Part shown: positions 38,087 through 47,192 of the stretch, piece after piece
Position numbering within the stretch: position 1 is the first letter of the stretch
How the letters are laid out: each line of letters starts with the position of its first letter
NCBI RefSeq assembly: GCF_003991195.1
Contig: NZ_RCWL01000004.1
Coordinates: forward strand, 310,001 to 374,000
DNA length: 64,000 nucleotides
Source of the DNA: Gynurincola endophyticus
Lineage (GTDB): Bacteria > Bacteroidota > Bacteroidia > Chitinophagales > Chitinophagaceae
Direction: 5' to 3'
Made by a program: the position numbers and the translations under genes
The notes under the pieces: model-generated
Told to the model about the DNA's origin: nothing
The model's database searches: none
The model's input: only the letters and a program-made list of their open reading frames with translations

Positions 38087-39295
38087 ATGAAAAACAACAA
38101 ATACACATTTAAGCATACCACTTATTCATTACCGTTAATATTTTTATTAATACTCATTCCCTTTTTTTTAGCAGCACAAAAAAAGGTTCCCGTTATCAAA
38201 TCATCAATCGACAACGTTGTGATCAAAGACGGTAAAAACATTCGATTGAACTGGCGGTTAGAACCTTCGGCTAATCCTGACATTTACTATATAAATATTC
38301 CCCGTAAAAAAGGAATTACCACGCTCAAAACCGATCAGGGTGAGATCAATTTTAACAGTAAATATGGTAAATCGTTTAACTTTATTGTACTGCTGAATGA
38401 AAAAGATTCCTGTCATATTCAATTTAAAGCAGCAGATGAGCCTACTGCAATTAAAGCGAATACTGAACAAGAATATCCTGTAAGTATTCCTTTTGAGATC
38501 ATCGGTTCACGCATTTATCTGCAGGGGAAACTCAACAACGAGCGCTCCGTTAAGATTCAGTTTGATTTAGGTGCCGGTACTACCTGTATTAATAAAGCCA
38601 TTGCTAGCCAATCCGGACTTACTTTCAATTCACAAACGCTGGTAAACAATACACAGGGCACGAACCTCTCCAAAACCAGTACGGGTAATCAATTAACAAT
38701 CGGAGCACTTAGCTGGCAGGAAGTTCCTTTTACAGAAGTAAGTAATATGCAATCGCATGAAGACCTGATTATCGGTAATAGTTTATTCAGAGACAAGGTC
38801 ATCGAAATTGACTATGACCTTCAATTGCTGACAGTACATGAACGATTACCTAAGAAGGCTAAAAGATTTGCTACCCAACCGGTATTGTTTGAACAACACC
38901 GCCCTAAACTGGAAGTATACTTTCAACACGAAGAAAAATTGTATAGCCATTGGTTTTTATTCGATACAGGCCGTGAAGGAACGATGTTAATCGGTGAAGA
39001 CTTCACACAACAGAAGAAATACTGGAAAGAGCTGGAAGAGTTGCAGCTCATCAATGGAAAAAAAATTATCCGTTTAGATGCGATAGTGGGTGGTGTAAAA
39101 ATTAATGATATTGTTACCAATGCAGCCGATCCGTCAAAGCCTGGAGGAAGAGGCAGTTTGTTGGGTAACCAGGTGTTGAGTAAATTCAATGTGATTCTTG
39201 ATAATCTGAATGGAGCTATTTATCTGTCTCCTAACAAAAGAACCAATACCCCTTATTCTGATTATGCGGCATACCTGAAAGAATTCTCAAAATAA
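38087..39295 (+). CDS. Exported retropepsin-like aspartic protease
   Basis: A 402-residue secreted or periplasmic protein with a signal peptide (hydrophobic core about 15-28, ending LAAQ). Two pepsin-type motifs, one in each half, are FDLGAGTTCINKAIA near 165-180 and FDTGREGTMLIGED near 290-305. The hydrophobic-hydrophobic-G segments LIIGNSLF and SLLGNQVLSKFNVILD typically follow them in clan AA proteases. In the first motif D-L-G replaces the canonical D-T/S-G. Bacteroidota carry many such proteins. The natural substrate is unknown. Confidence 0.82.
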   Translation: MKNNKYTFKHTTYSLPLIFLLILIPFFLAAQKKVPVIKSSIDNVVIKDGKNIRLNWRLEPSANPDIYYINIPRKKGITTLKTDQGEINFNSKYGKSFNFIVLLNEKDSCHIQFKAADEPTAIKANTEQEYPVSIPFEIIGSRIYLQGKLNNERSVKIQFDLGAGTTCINKAIASQSGLTFNSQTLVNNTQGTNLSKTSTGNQLTIGALSWQEVPFTEVSNMQSHEDLIIGNSLFRDKVIEIDYDLQLLTVHERLPKKAKRFATQPVLFEQHRPKLEVYFQHEEKLYSHWFLFDTGREGTMLIGEDFTQQKKYWKELEELQLINGKKIIRLDAIVGGVKINDIVTNAADPSKPGGRGSLLGNQVLSKFNVILDNLNGAIYLSPNKRTNTPYSDYAAYLKEFSK

Positions 39296-39355
39296 AATTC
39301 GCATTCTATAAGCATTCATTCGTATAAATTGTTAGTTTTTGTTTTTAACAATTAT

Positions 39356-39375
39356 CTCCGGTTTTTCAGCCGGAG
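39356..39375 (+). terminator. Terminator after the aspartic protease gene
   Basis: Stem CTCCGG/CCGGAG with an 8-base loop, followed by TTTTTTATT. Confidence 0.7.
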
Positions 39376-39475
39376 TTTTTTATTCAAAATATACAGGAAA
39401 TTAACCTTAAATCCATGAGGTTAATAATATCATGCATTTCCCATTCAAAAGGACAATAATGCGTTTAACAAAAAA

Positions 39476-39501
39476 AACGACAGGGTTGATGGCCTGTCGT
39501 T
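39476..39501 (-). terminator. Terminator closing the RHS cassette array
   Basis: A perfect 9-bp stem AACGACAGG/CCTGTCGTT. It belongs to the shared spacer unit that also appears between cassettes at 43414-43439, 45261-45282 and 47094-47117. Confidence 0.75.
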
Positions 39502-39540
39502 ATTCAATATCAGATATTTTTCAACTAAAAAAGTATTATT

Positions 39541-39575
39541 CTATGCACACCCGATACAATCCGGCGCGAGGGGGG
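39541..39575 (-). repeat. Boundary hairpin of the cassette array (terminal copy)
   Basis: ATGCACACCCGATACAATCC followed by GGCGCGAGGGG is one of several copies of a CCGGAT-ACA-ATCCGG hairpin plus GCGCGAGGGG found after each immunity gene. The left stem is mutated here. Confidence 0.7.
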
Positions 39576-39593
39576 ATTTTTTAATATAATAAC

Positions 39594-40055
39594 TTATTTT
39601 TTTGGTAATCCTTTATCAATTATTGTAACACTAGATTTATTTTTAGCATTATGCGTTCTCTCAAGTGACAATATATTTGAAATAAATAAAGTATTCTTAT
39701 AATTACCCGAGATACTGTCTGTTAACAAAATAAATTCCAGATTAGTATAATTACACACCCTAAATTTATCATCTTTTTTTATTTGTTTAAATTCACCCAT
39801 TACGGGAATTATACAAATACTACTATCTGAATCAAAAATAAAATAAGCCTGCATTCCATTATTTATCCCAAAATAGTCTACATTAAAATTTTCATCGATA
39901 GATAAATCTGAAACTATACCATAAAAAAACTTAGAATTCCCCCCATCATCAATTCTTGTCAGCCAGATATTATTAAAATTGTAATAAACCAATTTTTTAT
40001 TATCAGAGCAACCAAACATGATAATAACAATAATGAAAAACAAGTTTACTTTCAT
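39594..40055 (-). CDS. Lipoprotein, candidate immunity protein of cassette 5
   Basis: A 153-residue protein with a lipoprotein signal (FFIIVIIMFGC, Cys16) and a polar AT-rich-encoded mature part. No family was recognised. It lies 5 bp after a frameshifted RHS toxin tip and just before the boundary hairpin, the position occupied by immunity genes in this array. The envelope location would suit neutralising a toxin that acts in the periplasm or membrane. Confidence 0.55.
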   Translation of the reverse strand: MKVNLFFIIVIIMFGCSDNKKLVYYNFNNIWLTRIDDGGNSKFFYGIVSDLSIDENFNVDYFGINNGMQAYFIFDSDSSICIIPVMGEFKQIKKDDKFRVCNYTNLEFILLTDSISGNYKNTLFISNILSLERTHNAKNKSSVTIIDKGLPKK

Positions 40056-40060
40056 TAGTT

Positions 40061-40594
40061 CTATTTTTTGTTCTTTATATAATTTCGGCCAGCTTTAATA
40101 CCATCCATTGATAAAGGATGTTCTCCATGTTTAATAGTGTTATTAATCCTATAGTCTGCCATTCCTTGTGTATCTGGAAAAAATGAAAACAATAAATCTG
40201 ATACAACTTTAATTACACTATTCTTAACAGAATTACCGGATTGATTATATGTTCCAAAAACATAATCAAGTTGATTATCCGTCAAAAATGAATTAGCGCC
40301 CACTGCTCCAGCTGCAAAATTTCCTGCATCTCTGGCTGACGCATGTTTACCGAATAATTTTGATCCAAAAGAAACATTATTATTAGGGGCTTTAAGTTTA
40401 ATATCCCAAACTTCGCCTCCTCTTGCATTGTAAGCGTATTCTAACGCAGAAGGATCTTGATCTAGAATATTATTAACTTCCTGCATTGCCCAGTCAGAAT
40501 TAAAATCAATTTTAGCACCTTTTGCCGCAACAATGTTACCTCTTTCATACTGGTCAAAATCTGCAAAGCCAAAACTAGTCCAGGTTTCTCCCAT
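40061..40594 (-). pseudogene. RHS toxin tip of cassette 5, C-terminal part (out of frame with its core)
   Basis: 177 codons from an internal ATG, in MGETWTSFGFADFDQYERGN. Reading back in this frame gives [20 protein letters not shown], then KKHGTSANGEKMGET, joining naturally to the core segment at 40639-41022. The ATG is therefore not a true start, and the toxin is broken near 40700-40712. The C-terminal half (WDIKLKAPNNNVSFGSKLFGKHASARDAGN) resembles RHS tips of the HxDxDGNVIAV...GTSAxGEKMGET type seen in other Bacteroidota. The toxic activity is unknown. Confidence 0.6.
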
Positions 40595-40638
40595 TTTTTC
40601 ACCATTAGCAGATGTTCCATGTTTTTTTTGCCTTTTTC

Positions 40639-41022
40639 CTATCTGATATGCAGTAGGAGCATTACCGTCACGATTATCCCCATGTCTATATACACCATTA
40701 TCCCCACATCATCAATTACAGCTATCACATTTCCATCTTTGTCTGTATGGGCAGAGAAAGGACTCATCCCATCCGAATCAATAAACCTAATCGGATTATC
40801 AAAGGCATAATTGTACGGGCTATGCCTGCGCATCTGATCTGCCAGCGGATCTATCACTCCCCATCTGCCGATCTGTACATCATACATTCGGGCACCATAA
40901 TCTAACCATTCTAAACCACTGTCATTGCTGAACTCTTTACGTTGTTCTTCTTTGCCATTGTAATTGAACTTGTTTCCAGGATCTCCAAATCCTAAAGCCT
41001 TTCTACCGATGCCCTGCATCAA
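40639..41022 (-). pseudogene. RHS core fragment of cassette 5
   Basis: 127 codons. The first 90 or so residues are the shared RHS tip core ([19 protein letters not shown], then [20 protein letters not shown] and ending [13 protein letters not shown]). The toxin start [16 protein letters not shown] follows, after which the frame runs into nonsense because of a one-base shift. The apparent ATG corresponds to the Met in GLVMQG of the full Rhs protein, so this is a displaced tip without its own start or signal peptide. Confidence 0.7.
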
Positions 41023-41030
41023 AGTGCTTT

Positions 41031-41072
41031 TACATTATACACCGGACACTGTCCGGCGCGAGCGGCGGGGCA
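41031..41072 (-). repeat. Boundary hairpin, short spacer form
   Basis: CCGGAC-ACT-GTCCGG (41042-41056) followed by CGCGAGCGGCGGGG, between the immunity gene of cassette 4 and the core of cassette 5. Confidence 0.7.
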
Positions 41073-41081
41073 CGATGAGAA

Positions 41082-41741
41082 TTAATTTAAAAAATACTTA
41101 TTTAGAGCATTTTCTTCATTTAACAGACTTAAGATAAATCTTACATAATTTGATACATGTTTAGATGAAAAATCGCCTTCCTCTTCTCTAATTATATAGT
41201 GGTATTTATCAGAGAGTCGGCATTCTAAAAGCCAGAAAACACCGTCTTTGGTTTGATTAGAATAGTCAATAGTTTTTGATTCAGACCAAAAATCATTATC
41301 CTTTAGCAGCATCAGATATTCGTCCCATGTATCTGACACTACAGAGTAAACAGTATCTTTAAGAAAATTAATTTTTTGACTTTCATTTTGATAGGGAGGT
41401 ATTCTCTTAATACTCACTGTAATGGTGTCATTGAAGTTGTTTAATCTTATTAAGAAAGGATTTCGCAATGTGGGAAGCCAAACAAATCGTATACTTTCTC
41501 CTCTCCCTTTATACTTATACAAATTAGGTTCGTTAAATGAATATAAAACTTCAGAAAACCAATTTGTAAAAAATGAATCATTTCTAATATTTTCTTCAGT
41601 TAATAAACTGGGGAATGCATTGTCCAAAAAATAATTTTCTTTTCTAATATCTGTTATTTCTTCTTGAAATCTATCAATTACTTTTGAGCTTTTGTATTGA
41701 CATCCGGTAATCAAAGTAATTATAACAATGAATAATCTCAT
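41082..41741 (-). CDS. Lipoprotein, candidate immunity protein of cassette 4
   Basis: A 219-residue lipoprotein (MRLFIVIITLITGC, Cys14). The mature protein is hydrophilic with many aromatic residues and fits no recognised family. It overlaps the DUF4329-type toxin frame by 4 bp (ATGA-type coupling), a strong toxin-immunity arrangement. The toxin is frameshifted, so this gene may be kept for protection against relatives or may simply not yet be lost. Confidence 0.6.
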   Translation of the reverse strand: MRLFIVIITLITGCQYKSSKVIDRFQEEITDIRKENYFLDNAFPSLLTEENIRNDSFFTNWFSEVLYSFNEPNLYKYKGRGESIRFVWLPTLRNPFLIRLNNFNDTITVSIKRIPPYQNESQKINFLKDTVYSVVSDTWDEYLMLLKDNDFWSESKTIDYSNQTKDGVFWLLECRLSDKYHYIIREEEGDFSSKHVSNYVRFILSLLNEENALNKYFLN

Positions 41742-42202
41742 TCAAAAAAATTTAATTGAATAATTGGTTTTGATGGTCTTTTTTCTTTCTCTTTTCTTAG
41801 GTCAACTTTAGGTTCATTCTTATTGTATGGCCAAGGTCCTTGACCATTTTTTCGTATAAAGTCTTTTGGATCACTCGGCATATCTGTAGAAATGATACTT
41901 TCCTTACCACTTTTATGATCATATTTCTTCAATGACCCATCAGGTGTAACAACATATCCATCAATACCTGCATTACGGTTTCCCTCTTTGTCCTGGCCTG
42001 AAAAATTATTATCACTATGTGCAGTACCTTTTCCCCAAGAGTTTCCATGTGTATGTATATCAGCCTTGGGAACTGTTCCTTCGGGAGCATCGCTAACTCT
42101 TACAGATACCTTCCGCAGCATTAGGAACTGAATAACTATAATAAACTTTCCCATCTTTATCTTTTCCCTTATAAATTGTAGCACCATATTCACTTTTTTC
42201 AA
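41738..42202 (-). pseudogene. DUF4329-like RHS toxin tip of cassette 4, C-terminal part
   Basis: The first 30 or so residues of this frame are out-of-frame noise. From [20 protein letters not shown] onward it matches the DUF4329 pattern: HTHG, then FSGQDKEGN, then GYVVTPDGSLKKYDH. It continues the preceding core frame after a one-base shift near 42100-42118. The HTHG...FSxxD arrangement resembles a metal site, but the activity of DUF4329 is not established to my knowledge. The immunity candidate overlaps its end. Confidence 0.65.
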
Positions 42203-42545
42203 CTATAGAGTTATCATTATACAATTTTCTGAAGTCAAGTGCCGCCAGAATTATAGTTTTAAATTTATCGCCAGGATCACTCGGTGTCATCCCATCCAGG
42301 TCTATAAACCTAATCGGATTATCAAAGGGATAATTGTACGGGCTGTGCCTGCACATCTGATCTGCCAACGGATCTACCACGCCCCATCTGCCAATTTGTG
42401 CATCATACATCCTCGCACCATAATCTAACCATTCTAATCCGCTGCCATTGCTGAACGCTTTACGTTGTTCTTCTTTGCCGTTATACCTGAACTTGTTTCC
42501 AGGATCTCCAAATCCTAAAGCCTTGCTACTGATGCCCTGCATCAA
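42093..42545 (-). pseudogene. RHS core and toxin start of cassette 4
   Basis: 150 codons. The shared RHS core ([20 protein letters not shown] to [13 protein letters not shown]) is followed by the first part of a DUF4329-like domain ([20 protein letters not shown], then SVPNAAEG). It then terminates prematurely, and the remainder lies in the overlapping frame 41738-42202. The start ATG is the internal VMQG methionine of a full Rhs protein. Confidence 0.7.
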
Positions 42546-42554
42546 ACACTTTTA

Positions 42555-42590
42555 CATCATACACCCGACACAGTCCGGCGCGAGGGGGGG
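42555..42590 (-). repeat. Boundary hairpin, short spacer form
   Basis: ACACCCGACACAGTCCGG then CGCGAGGGGGGG, between the orphan gene 42600-43028 and the core of cassette 4. One stem position is changed. Confidence 0.65.
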
Positions 42591-42599
42591 GATATCAAA

Positions 42600-43028
42600 C
42601 TATTTTATTCGAACGCCCTCCCAATTTGTTATTACAGGTTTATAAAGTTCATGCCAACGTTTTATAAAAAAATCTATATTCGCCATATCTCCTTTAATTA
42701 AGTTTGTAATTTTCTTTACTTTTCCATTAGAGCTATAACTACACAAACTTCTACTAATTTTATATTTTGGTAAAAATAGTATAAGAATCAAAGGTGGTAC
42801 TTTATATTCATCTGCTCTAAGTCTCATTTCTGTGTTAGAATTTGGAATTAAACGGTAATTTAGACCGTCTATTCCATTCAATTTTCTGATATCAGTGAGA
42901 GTTGGTGATAATTGAAAAACGTTTAAATATATTTGTATCCAACGGTCTTTTTTGGGAATATGAACTATTATATACTCCAAATGAGAATCACTAGAGATTC
43001 GACATAACTCATAAGTATAGTCACTCAT
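42600..43028 (-). CDS. Cassette 3 protein remnant (immunity or toxin tip), probably truncated at its start
   Basis: 142 codons from the ATG at 43028, beginning MSDYTYELCRISSDSHLEYI. Upstream codons stay open in the same frame back to about 43150 (including DFLSIKNNVFVESSIPELKK), so the real protein was longer. There the frame breaks against a short RHS leader ([11 protein letters not shown], then CLEPEYQPKQIKKNDDEFIF). Losing one T near 43150 would join them. No family was recognised. It is either a decayed tip or an orphan immunity gene whose toxin was lost. Confidence 0.45.
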   Translation of the reverse strand: MSDYTYELCRISSDSHLEYIIVHIPKKDRWIQIYLNVFQLSPTLTDIRKLNGIDGLNYRLIPNSNTEMRLRADEYKVPPLILILFLPKYKISRSLCSYSSNGKVKKITNLIKGDMANIDFFIKRWHELYKPVITNWEGVRIK

Positions 43029-43249
43029 ATTGTTTCTTCCAAACCAAGAAGTTGAAAAAGGGGACTTTTGAAATCCCTTTTTTTTAAGCTCAGGAATACT
43101 CGATTCAACAAATACATTATTCTTAATTGACAGAAAATCTTTATCCGAAATTTAAAAAAATAAACTCATCATCGTTCTTTTTTATTTGTTTGGGCTGATA
43201 CTCCGGCTCCAGACACGCCTTGCTACTGATACCCTGCATCACCAAACCA

Positions 43250-43512
43250 AAAAGGATAGAAATGCCTTTAGCAACTAATATAAGTTTTTTATTTTGATAT
43301 TGATTGCACTGCTGTTTTTCCGGTGGGCTTAGCCCATTCTAATAAAATACAAAAAAATAATGGAAGTTCAACATCAGTCAAACTATAACACTTACACTAT
43401 CGTATAAAAAAACAACGACAGACTTTATAGCGTGTCGTTATTCAATGATCAGATATTTTTCAACTAAAAAGTATTATTTTATGCTCACCGGATACAATCC
43501 GGCGCGAGGGAT
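43250..43512 (-). repeat. Long inter-cassette spacer, copy 1
   Basis: A spacer of about 260 bp shared with 45095-45358 and 46921-47192. It contains GGTGGGCTTAGCCCA, a terminator hairpin (AACGACA/TGTCGTT at 43414-43439), and the boundary hairpin CCGGAT-ACA-ATCCGG next to the upstream cassette's immunity gene. It is non-coding. Confidence 0.8.
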
Positions 43513-43524
43513 GAATATACATAA

Positions 43525-44151
43525 TTAATTAAAATTGTGAGGTATCGTAAACGTCTCTTTCAAGATATTAATAAATTCTTTATCTTCTGGAAATCTTACG
43601 ATCAGTGAGTCTAGTTCAAAAAGAATACTATCTTTATTTAATATTTCTCTCTTTAAAAAAAATAAATCATAATATACTTTTTCATCAAAATGTTCCTTAG
43701 CTTCATTTTGTATATATATATCAATCGTTGTTATTGCTTTTTCTAGCATTTGATTACGATTCACTAAATCACTTTCTCTTTCATATTCTTTAGCAAGAAA
43801 GTAAAACTTTCCCATATCTCTTTTATAGCTGTAGGAAAAATCCTCCGTATTCAATGAGTCTAGAAACTCATAACCTTTTTTATAATCTTCCAATAAGGCT
43901 ATTATCATAATTTTATATTCAATTGCTGCAGCTTTTGTCTCATAACATTTGATAGCAATTTCTACATCTACTAACCCCTTTATCAAATTATCTTTTACTT
44001 TATTGGCATAATATTCACTTAAATATATTGAGGAACTCTTAAGTCTTTCATGACAGACTGTACTATTTATTGATTGATCTCCACAACCATTACCAATTAT
44101 AAAACATAATCCTAGTAATGCAACTAATTGGTTTATTCTTTTTTTCAACAT
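43525..44151 (-). CDS. Lipoprotein, candidate immunity protein of cassette 2
   Basis: A 208-residue lipoprotein. The hydrophobic signal LVALLGLCFIIGNGC puts the lipid cysteine near residue 23. The mature part is helical with repeated YxxA/L-type segments (IKCYETKAAAIEYKIMIIAL, then YKRDMGKFYFLAKEYE), suggesting a TPR-like fold. It starts 9 bp after the toxin tip of cassette 2. No specific immunity family was recognised. Confidence 0.55.
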   Translation of the reverse strand: MLKKRINQLVALLGLCFIIGNGCGDQSINSTVCHERLKSSSIYLSEYYANKVKDNLIKGLVDVEIAIKCYETKAAAIEYKIMIIALLEDYKKGYEFLDSLNTEDFSYSYKRDMGKFYFLAKEYERESDLVNRNQMLEKAITTIDIYIQNEAKEHFDEKVYYDLFFLKREILNKDSILFELDSLIVRFPEDKEFINILKETFTIPHNFN

Positions 44152-44160
44152 TATTTTTTA

Positions 44161-45120
44161 TTATTTGTTTCCGGCAAAGACAGTAGGGAACCTATTTTCA
44201 TATTTCTTCGCAACAGGTAATAAATGAGTTAAAACTAATGGAGTAATTCCAGTACCATTACTTTTTGTATGCCACCACGAACCACTACTTTTAATACTAG
44301 GGAAGTCTTTACCACTAGACAACTCCGAAGCGGGCAGAAAAATACTCTCTTTACTAATACTTGAATTAGCTCCTCTAATCTGTGATTCACCAGGTTTATT
44401 TTTTTGAAGATTAGTAGAATAATCTTTTCCATTAAAAGAAAGGAATGCATCTCCTACTGTCGTAATCTCATCACTACCAGTATATCTATTCACATTAATT
44501 AGATCAATAACAACTCCTTCAAATTCTTTTACAAAACTTCCATCCGCCCCCCTAACTAAAGAGACTGAGGCTCCAACCATAACAGTAGTTTCTACATTTA
44601 CTTTCACCATATTATTGACAACATATCTACCAGGTTCAACATCAGAAGCAATATATCCAATTGTAGTCGTAGATTGAGATCTAGAATTTATATTCCAACC
44701 TAAATCTTTTAATATTGAATTATCTTCTTTACCTATATAAGAGTAACCTTCAGGTGTATTTGATACGGATGTAACACTTTTATTCCATTCATATTTACCA
44801 GTACTTTTATTTTTTATCCAATCTAAAGGACTCATCCCATCCGGGTCTATAAACCTAATCGGATGATCAAACGCATAATTGTACGGGCTGTGCCTGAGCA
44901 TCTGATCTGCCAGCGGATCTACCACACCCCATCTGCCAATTTGTGCATCATACATTCTGGCACCATCATCTAACCACTCTAATCCGCTGCCATTGCTGAA
45001 CGCTTTACGTTGTTCTTCTTTACCATTATACTTGAACTTGTTTCCAGGATCTCCAAATCCTAAGGTCTTGCTACTGATCCCCCTCATCACTAAACCAATG
45101 GATAGTAATGCCTTTAGCAA
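44161..45120 (-). CDS. Displaced RHS tip with unknown toxin, cassette 2
   Basis: A 319-codon uninterrupted frame. The shared core runs from [20 protein letters not shown] to [13 protein letters not shown] (about residues 9-100). It is followed by a 215-residue variable tip with [37 protein letters not shown] and a final [19 protein letters not shown]. No toxin family was recognised. The codons before VMRG are translated spacer, so 45120 is not a natural start. As there is no signal or shell region, the tip would need recombination into the main Rhs gene to be exported. Confidence 0.65.
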   Translation of the reverse strand: MLKALLSIGLVMRGISSKTLGFGDPGNKFKYNGKEEQRKAFSNGSGLEWLDDGARMYDAQIGRWGVVDPLADQMLRHSPYNYAFDHPIRFIDPDGMSPLDWIKNKSTGKYEWNKSVTSVSNTPEGYSYIGKEDNSILKDLGWNINSRSQSTTTIGYIASDVEPGRYVVNNMVKVNVETTVMVGASVSLVRGADGSFVKEFEGVVIDLINVNRYTGSDEITTVGDAFLSFNGKDYSTNLQKNKPGESQIRGANSSISKESIFLPASELSSGKDFPSIKSSGSWWHTKSNGTGITPLVLTHLLPVAKKYENRFPTVFAGNK

Positions 45121-45358
45121 TTAATATAAGTTTTCTACTTTGACATTGATTGCACTGCGGTTTTTCCGGTGGGCTTAGCCCATTCTACTAAAATACAAAA
45201 AAATAATGGAAGTTCAACATCAGTCAAACTATAACACTTACACTATCGTATAAAAAACAACGACAGACTTTATGGCCTGTCGCTATTCAATGATCAGATA
45301 TTTTTTACTTGAAAAGTATTATTCTATGCACACCGGATACAATCCGGCGCGAGGGGGG
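45095..45358 (-). repeat. Long inter-cassette spacer, copy 2
   Basis: The same unit as at 43250-43512, with a CGACAG/CTGTCG hairpin at 45261-45282 and the CCGGATACAATCCGG hairpin near 45330-45350 followed by GCGCGAGGGGGG. It slightly overlaps the apparent start of cassette 2. Confidence 0.8.
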
Positions 45359-45424
45359 AGGGGGGGATAAATCCTATCGTTGTAAAGTAAATTATATTAT
45401 CTGAAAACTTCTCCAAATAAAAGT

Positions 45425-45477
45425 GCTTTTACATTATACACCGGACGCAGCCCGAGTCCAACGCAAGCGAGGAGGGT
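45425..45477 (-). repeat. Degenerate short boundary element
   Basis: GCTTTTACATTATACACCGG then ACGCAGCCCGAG resembles the short spacers at 41031 and 42555 but with a broken stem. It lies between the immunity candidate of cassette 1 and the long spacer, so two boundary elements are stacked here, suggesting a deleted cassette. Confidence 0.55.
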
Positions 45478-45480
45478 TAG

Positions 45481-45939
45481 TCAATTTAAGAAACCTGCAA
45501 CCTTTATTATTTCTCCATAACTATTAAAGTAAATAATTGGACCATGATAAATTATTGAGACTTTTCTAATCTCACCTTCCCTTTTCCCATAATTTCCGAA
45601 TGTTTGTGGAAAAGGCGCACTAAATTTTTCATCCAAATCAAAGATGAGAGGAATTAAATTACTATTAATAACAGCAAATCTATTAGTCCTTTTTTTCCAA
45701 TAAAATGTAGAAGATTTTACATCTATGTTTTCAATTATTATTAATCTGTATAAATCATCCTCACTATCTAGTTTTAAACAGATATTTTTAATATCACTTC
45801 GTTGGTTCTTACTAGATAAATGTGTATTTATCAAAATCTCGATACTATCAGGAAAGTAATATTTAATGAACTTTCCTTTCTGAGCATTAGCTATATCAGT
45901 ATATAGAAAAAGAAATACTGTAATTAAAATTTTATACAT
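45481..45939 (-). CDS. Exported protein, candidate immunity protein of cassette 1
   Basis: A 152-residue protein with a signal peptide (MYKILITVFLFLYTDIANAQ, cleavage near residue 19-20). The mature part is basic and polar, with no family recognised. It begins 11 bp after the JAB-like tip of cassette 1. The absence of a lipobox suggests a soluble periplasmic protein, unlike the lipoprotein partners of the other cassettes. Confidence 0.55.
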   Translation of the reverse strand: MYKILITVFLFLYTDIANAQKGKFIKYYFPDSIEILINTHLSSKNQRSDIKNICLKLDSEDDLYRLIIIENIDVKSSTFYWKKRTNRFAVINSNLIPLIFDLDEKFSAPFPQTFGNYGKREGEIRKVSIIYHGPIIYFNSYGEIIKVAGFLN

Positions 45940-45950
45940 AATAAATTGTT

Positions 45951-46916
45951 TTAAATTTTCGGCTTACCGCTTCTTCCCCATATTTCCAGAGCATTTCTCC
46001 CTATATTAAATGTATCAATACCTTTCCCTTTTGTCTTTCCTATATTATTGTTTATTGTTCCATCAGGGTTGGCCCGATGTATACTACCTGAAGTGCCGGC
46101 TTTTCCAGTATGTTTCATTGCATCTATACCATAAATGGGAACCTGACGATTAACTGCAGTAGGTAGATCATAATCTTTAGACATTGTTGGTAGAGTCACA
46201 ATTCCTGCTTCTTCTGAATCAGGATGCCCATGCACACCTCCTAAAATAACATTAAATGTCATTTTGTTTCCAGCCTGATCTACAGGCATATTGGTACCTA
46301 ACCCAGGAGCAGGGTAATACTCAAATTCTGTTTTACTATTACTACCGGAATTACCCATAAAAGATGTTATTTTAGCTGCTTTCAGGTCTAATATTATATA
46401 CATTTGATGTTCTTTCCCTCCTCTTGACTTATCCCTAACCTCTTGCATATTTGACTGAATAGTTTCATCATCAATAGTAATAAGAGTACTGGAGGATTGT
46501 AATTCACTTGTTGCAGTCTCGCTAACAGTGCCCCCATGTCCTGACCTTAGCTCGTTAAATTTATCATCATCAATTAATCGTAAGTTAGTAGAAGTAGCTC
46601 CATCTGAACCCAAATATTTTCCATTTTTCCTACTATAGTAATCATCAACAGACGCCATCCCATCCGAATCAATAAACCTAATCGGATTATCAAAGGCATA
46701 ATTGTACGGGCTATGCCTGCGCATCTGATCTGCTAACGGATCTACCACGCCCCATCTCCCAATCTGCGCATCATACATTCGGGCACCATAATCTAAACAC
46801 TCTAATCCGCTGCCATTGCTGAACTCTTTACGCTGTTCTTCTTTGCCGTTATACTTGAACTTGTTTCCAGGATCTCCAAATCCTAAGGCCTTGCTACTGA
46901 TGCCCTGCATCACCAA
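45951..46916 (-). CDS. Displaced RHS tip with JAB/MPN-like toxin or peptidase, cassette 1
   Basis: A 321-codon intact frame. The shared core runs from [18 protein letters not shown] to [13 protein letters not shown]. The tip includes [18 protein letters not shown], then [20 protein letters not shown] and SKDYDLPTA. The order Glu ... H-x-H-P ... S-x-x-D is that of a JAMM/MPN+ metal site, although the spacing is longer than usual. It ends [17 protein letters not shown] metallopeptidase or related role is inferred. The VMQG Met is internal to a full Rhs protein, so independent translation is doubtful. Confidence 0.65.
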   Translation of the reverse strand: MVMQGISSKALGFGDPGNKFKYNGKEEQRKEFSNGSGLECLDYGARMYDAQIGRWGVVDPLADQMRRHSPYNYAFDNPIRFIDSDGMASVDDYYSRKNGKYLGSDGATSTNLRLIDDDKFNELRSGHGGTVSETATSELQSSSTLITIDDETIQSNMQEVRDKSRGGKEHQMYIILDLKAAKITSFMGNSGSNSKTEFEYYPAPGLGTNMPVDQAGNKMTFNVILGGVHGHPDSEEAGIVTLPTMSKDYDLPTAVNRQVPIYGIDAMKHTGKAGTSGSIHRANPDGTINNNIGKTKGKGIDTFNIGRNALEIWGRSGKPKI

Positions 46917-46920
46917 CCCC

Positions 46921-47192
46921 CAAAAATAGAAATGCCTTTAGCAACTAATATAAGTTTTTTATTTTGATATTGATTGTACTGCGGTTCTTTCGGTGGGGTT
47001 AGCCCAGTCTAATAAGATACAAAAAAAATATTGAAAAATCAAAATCGGTCATACTATATCAACTATACAATTTATCCTCTCGAAAAAAAAATAACGACAG
47101 GCTTTCAAGCCTGTCGTCATTAACAATCAGATATTCTTTTCACTTAAAAAGTACTATTCTATGCTCACCGGATACAATCCGGTGCGAGAGGG
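46921..47192 (-). repeat. Long inter-cassette spacer, copy 3
   Basis: The third copy of the shared spacer. It has a perfect 11-bp terminator stem ACGACAGGCTT/AAGCCTGTCGT at 47094-47117, and the boundary hairpin CACCGGATACAATCCGGTG directly at the end of the small frame 47165-47455. Confidence 0.8.

Noticed and set aside
39476-47192. Regularly spaced repeats considered as a CRISPR array
   Set aside because: Repeats are 0.8-2 kb apart and separated by coding cassettes, not by short uniform spacers. No cas genes are present.
41082-47192. Cassette array considered as an integron
   Set aside because: No integrase gene is in the window, and cassettes share a coding RHS core, so homologous recombination is the simpler explanation.
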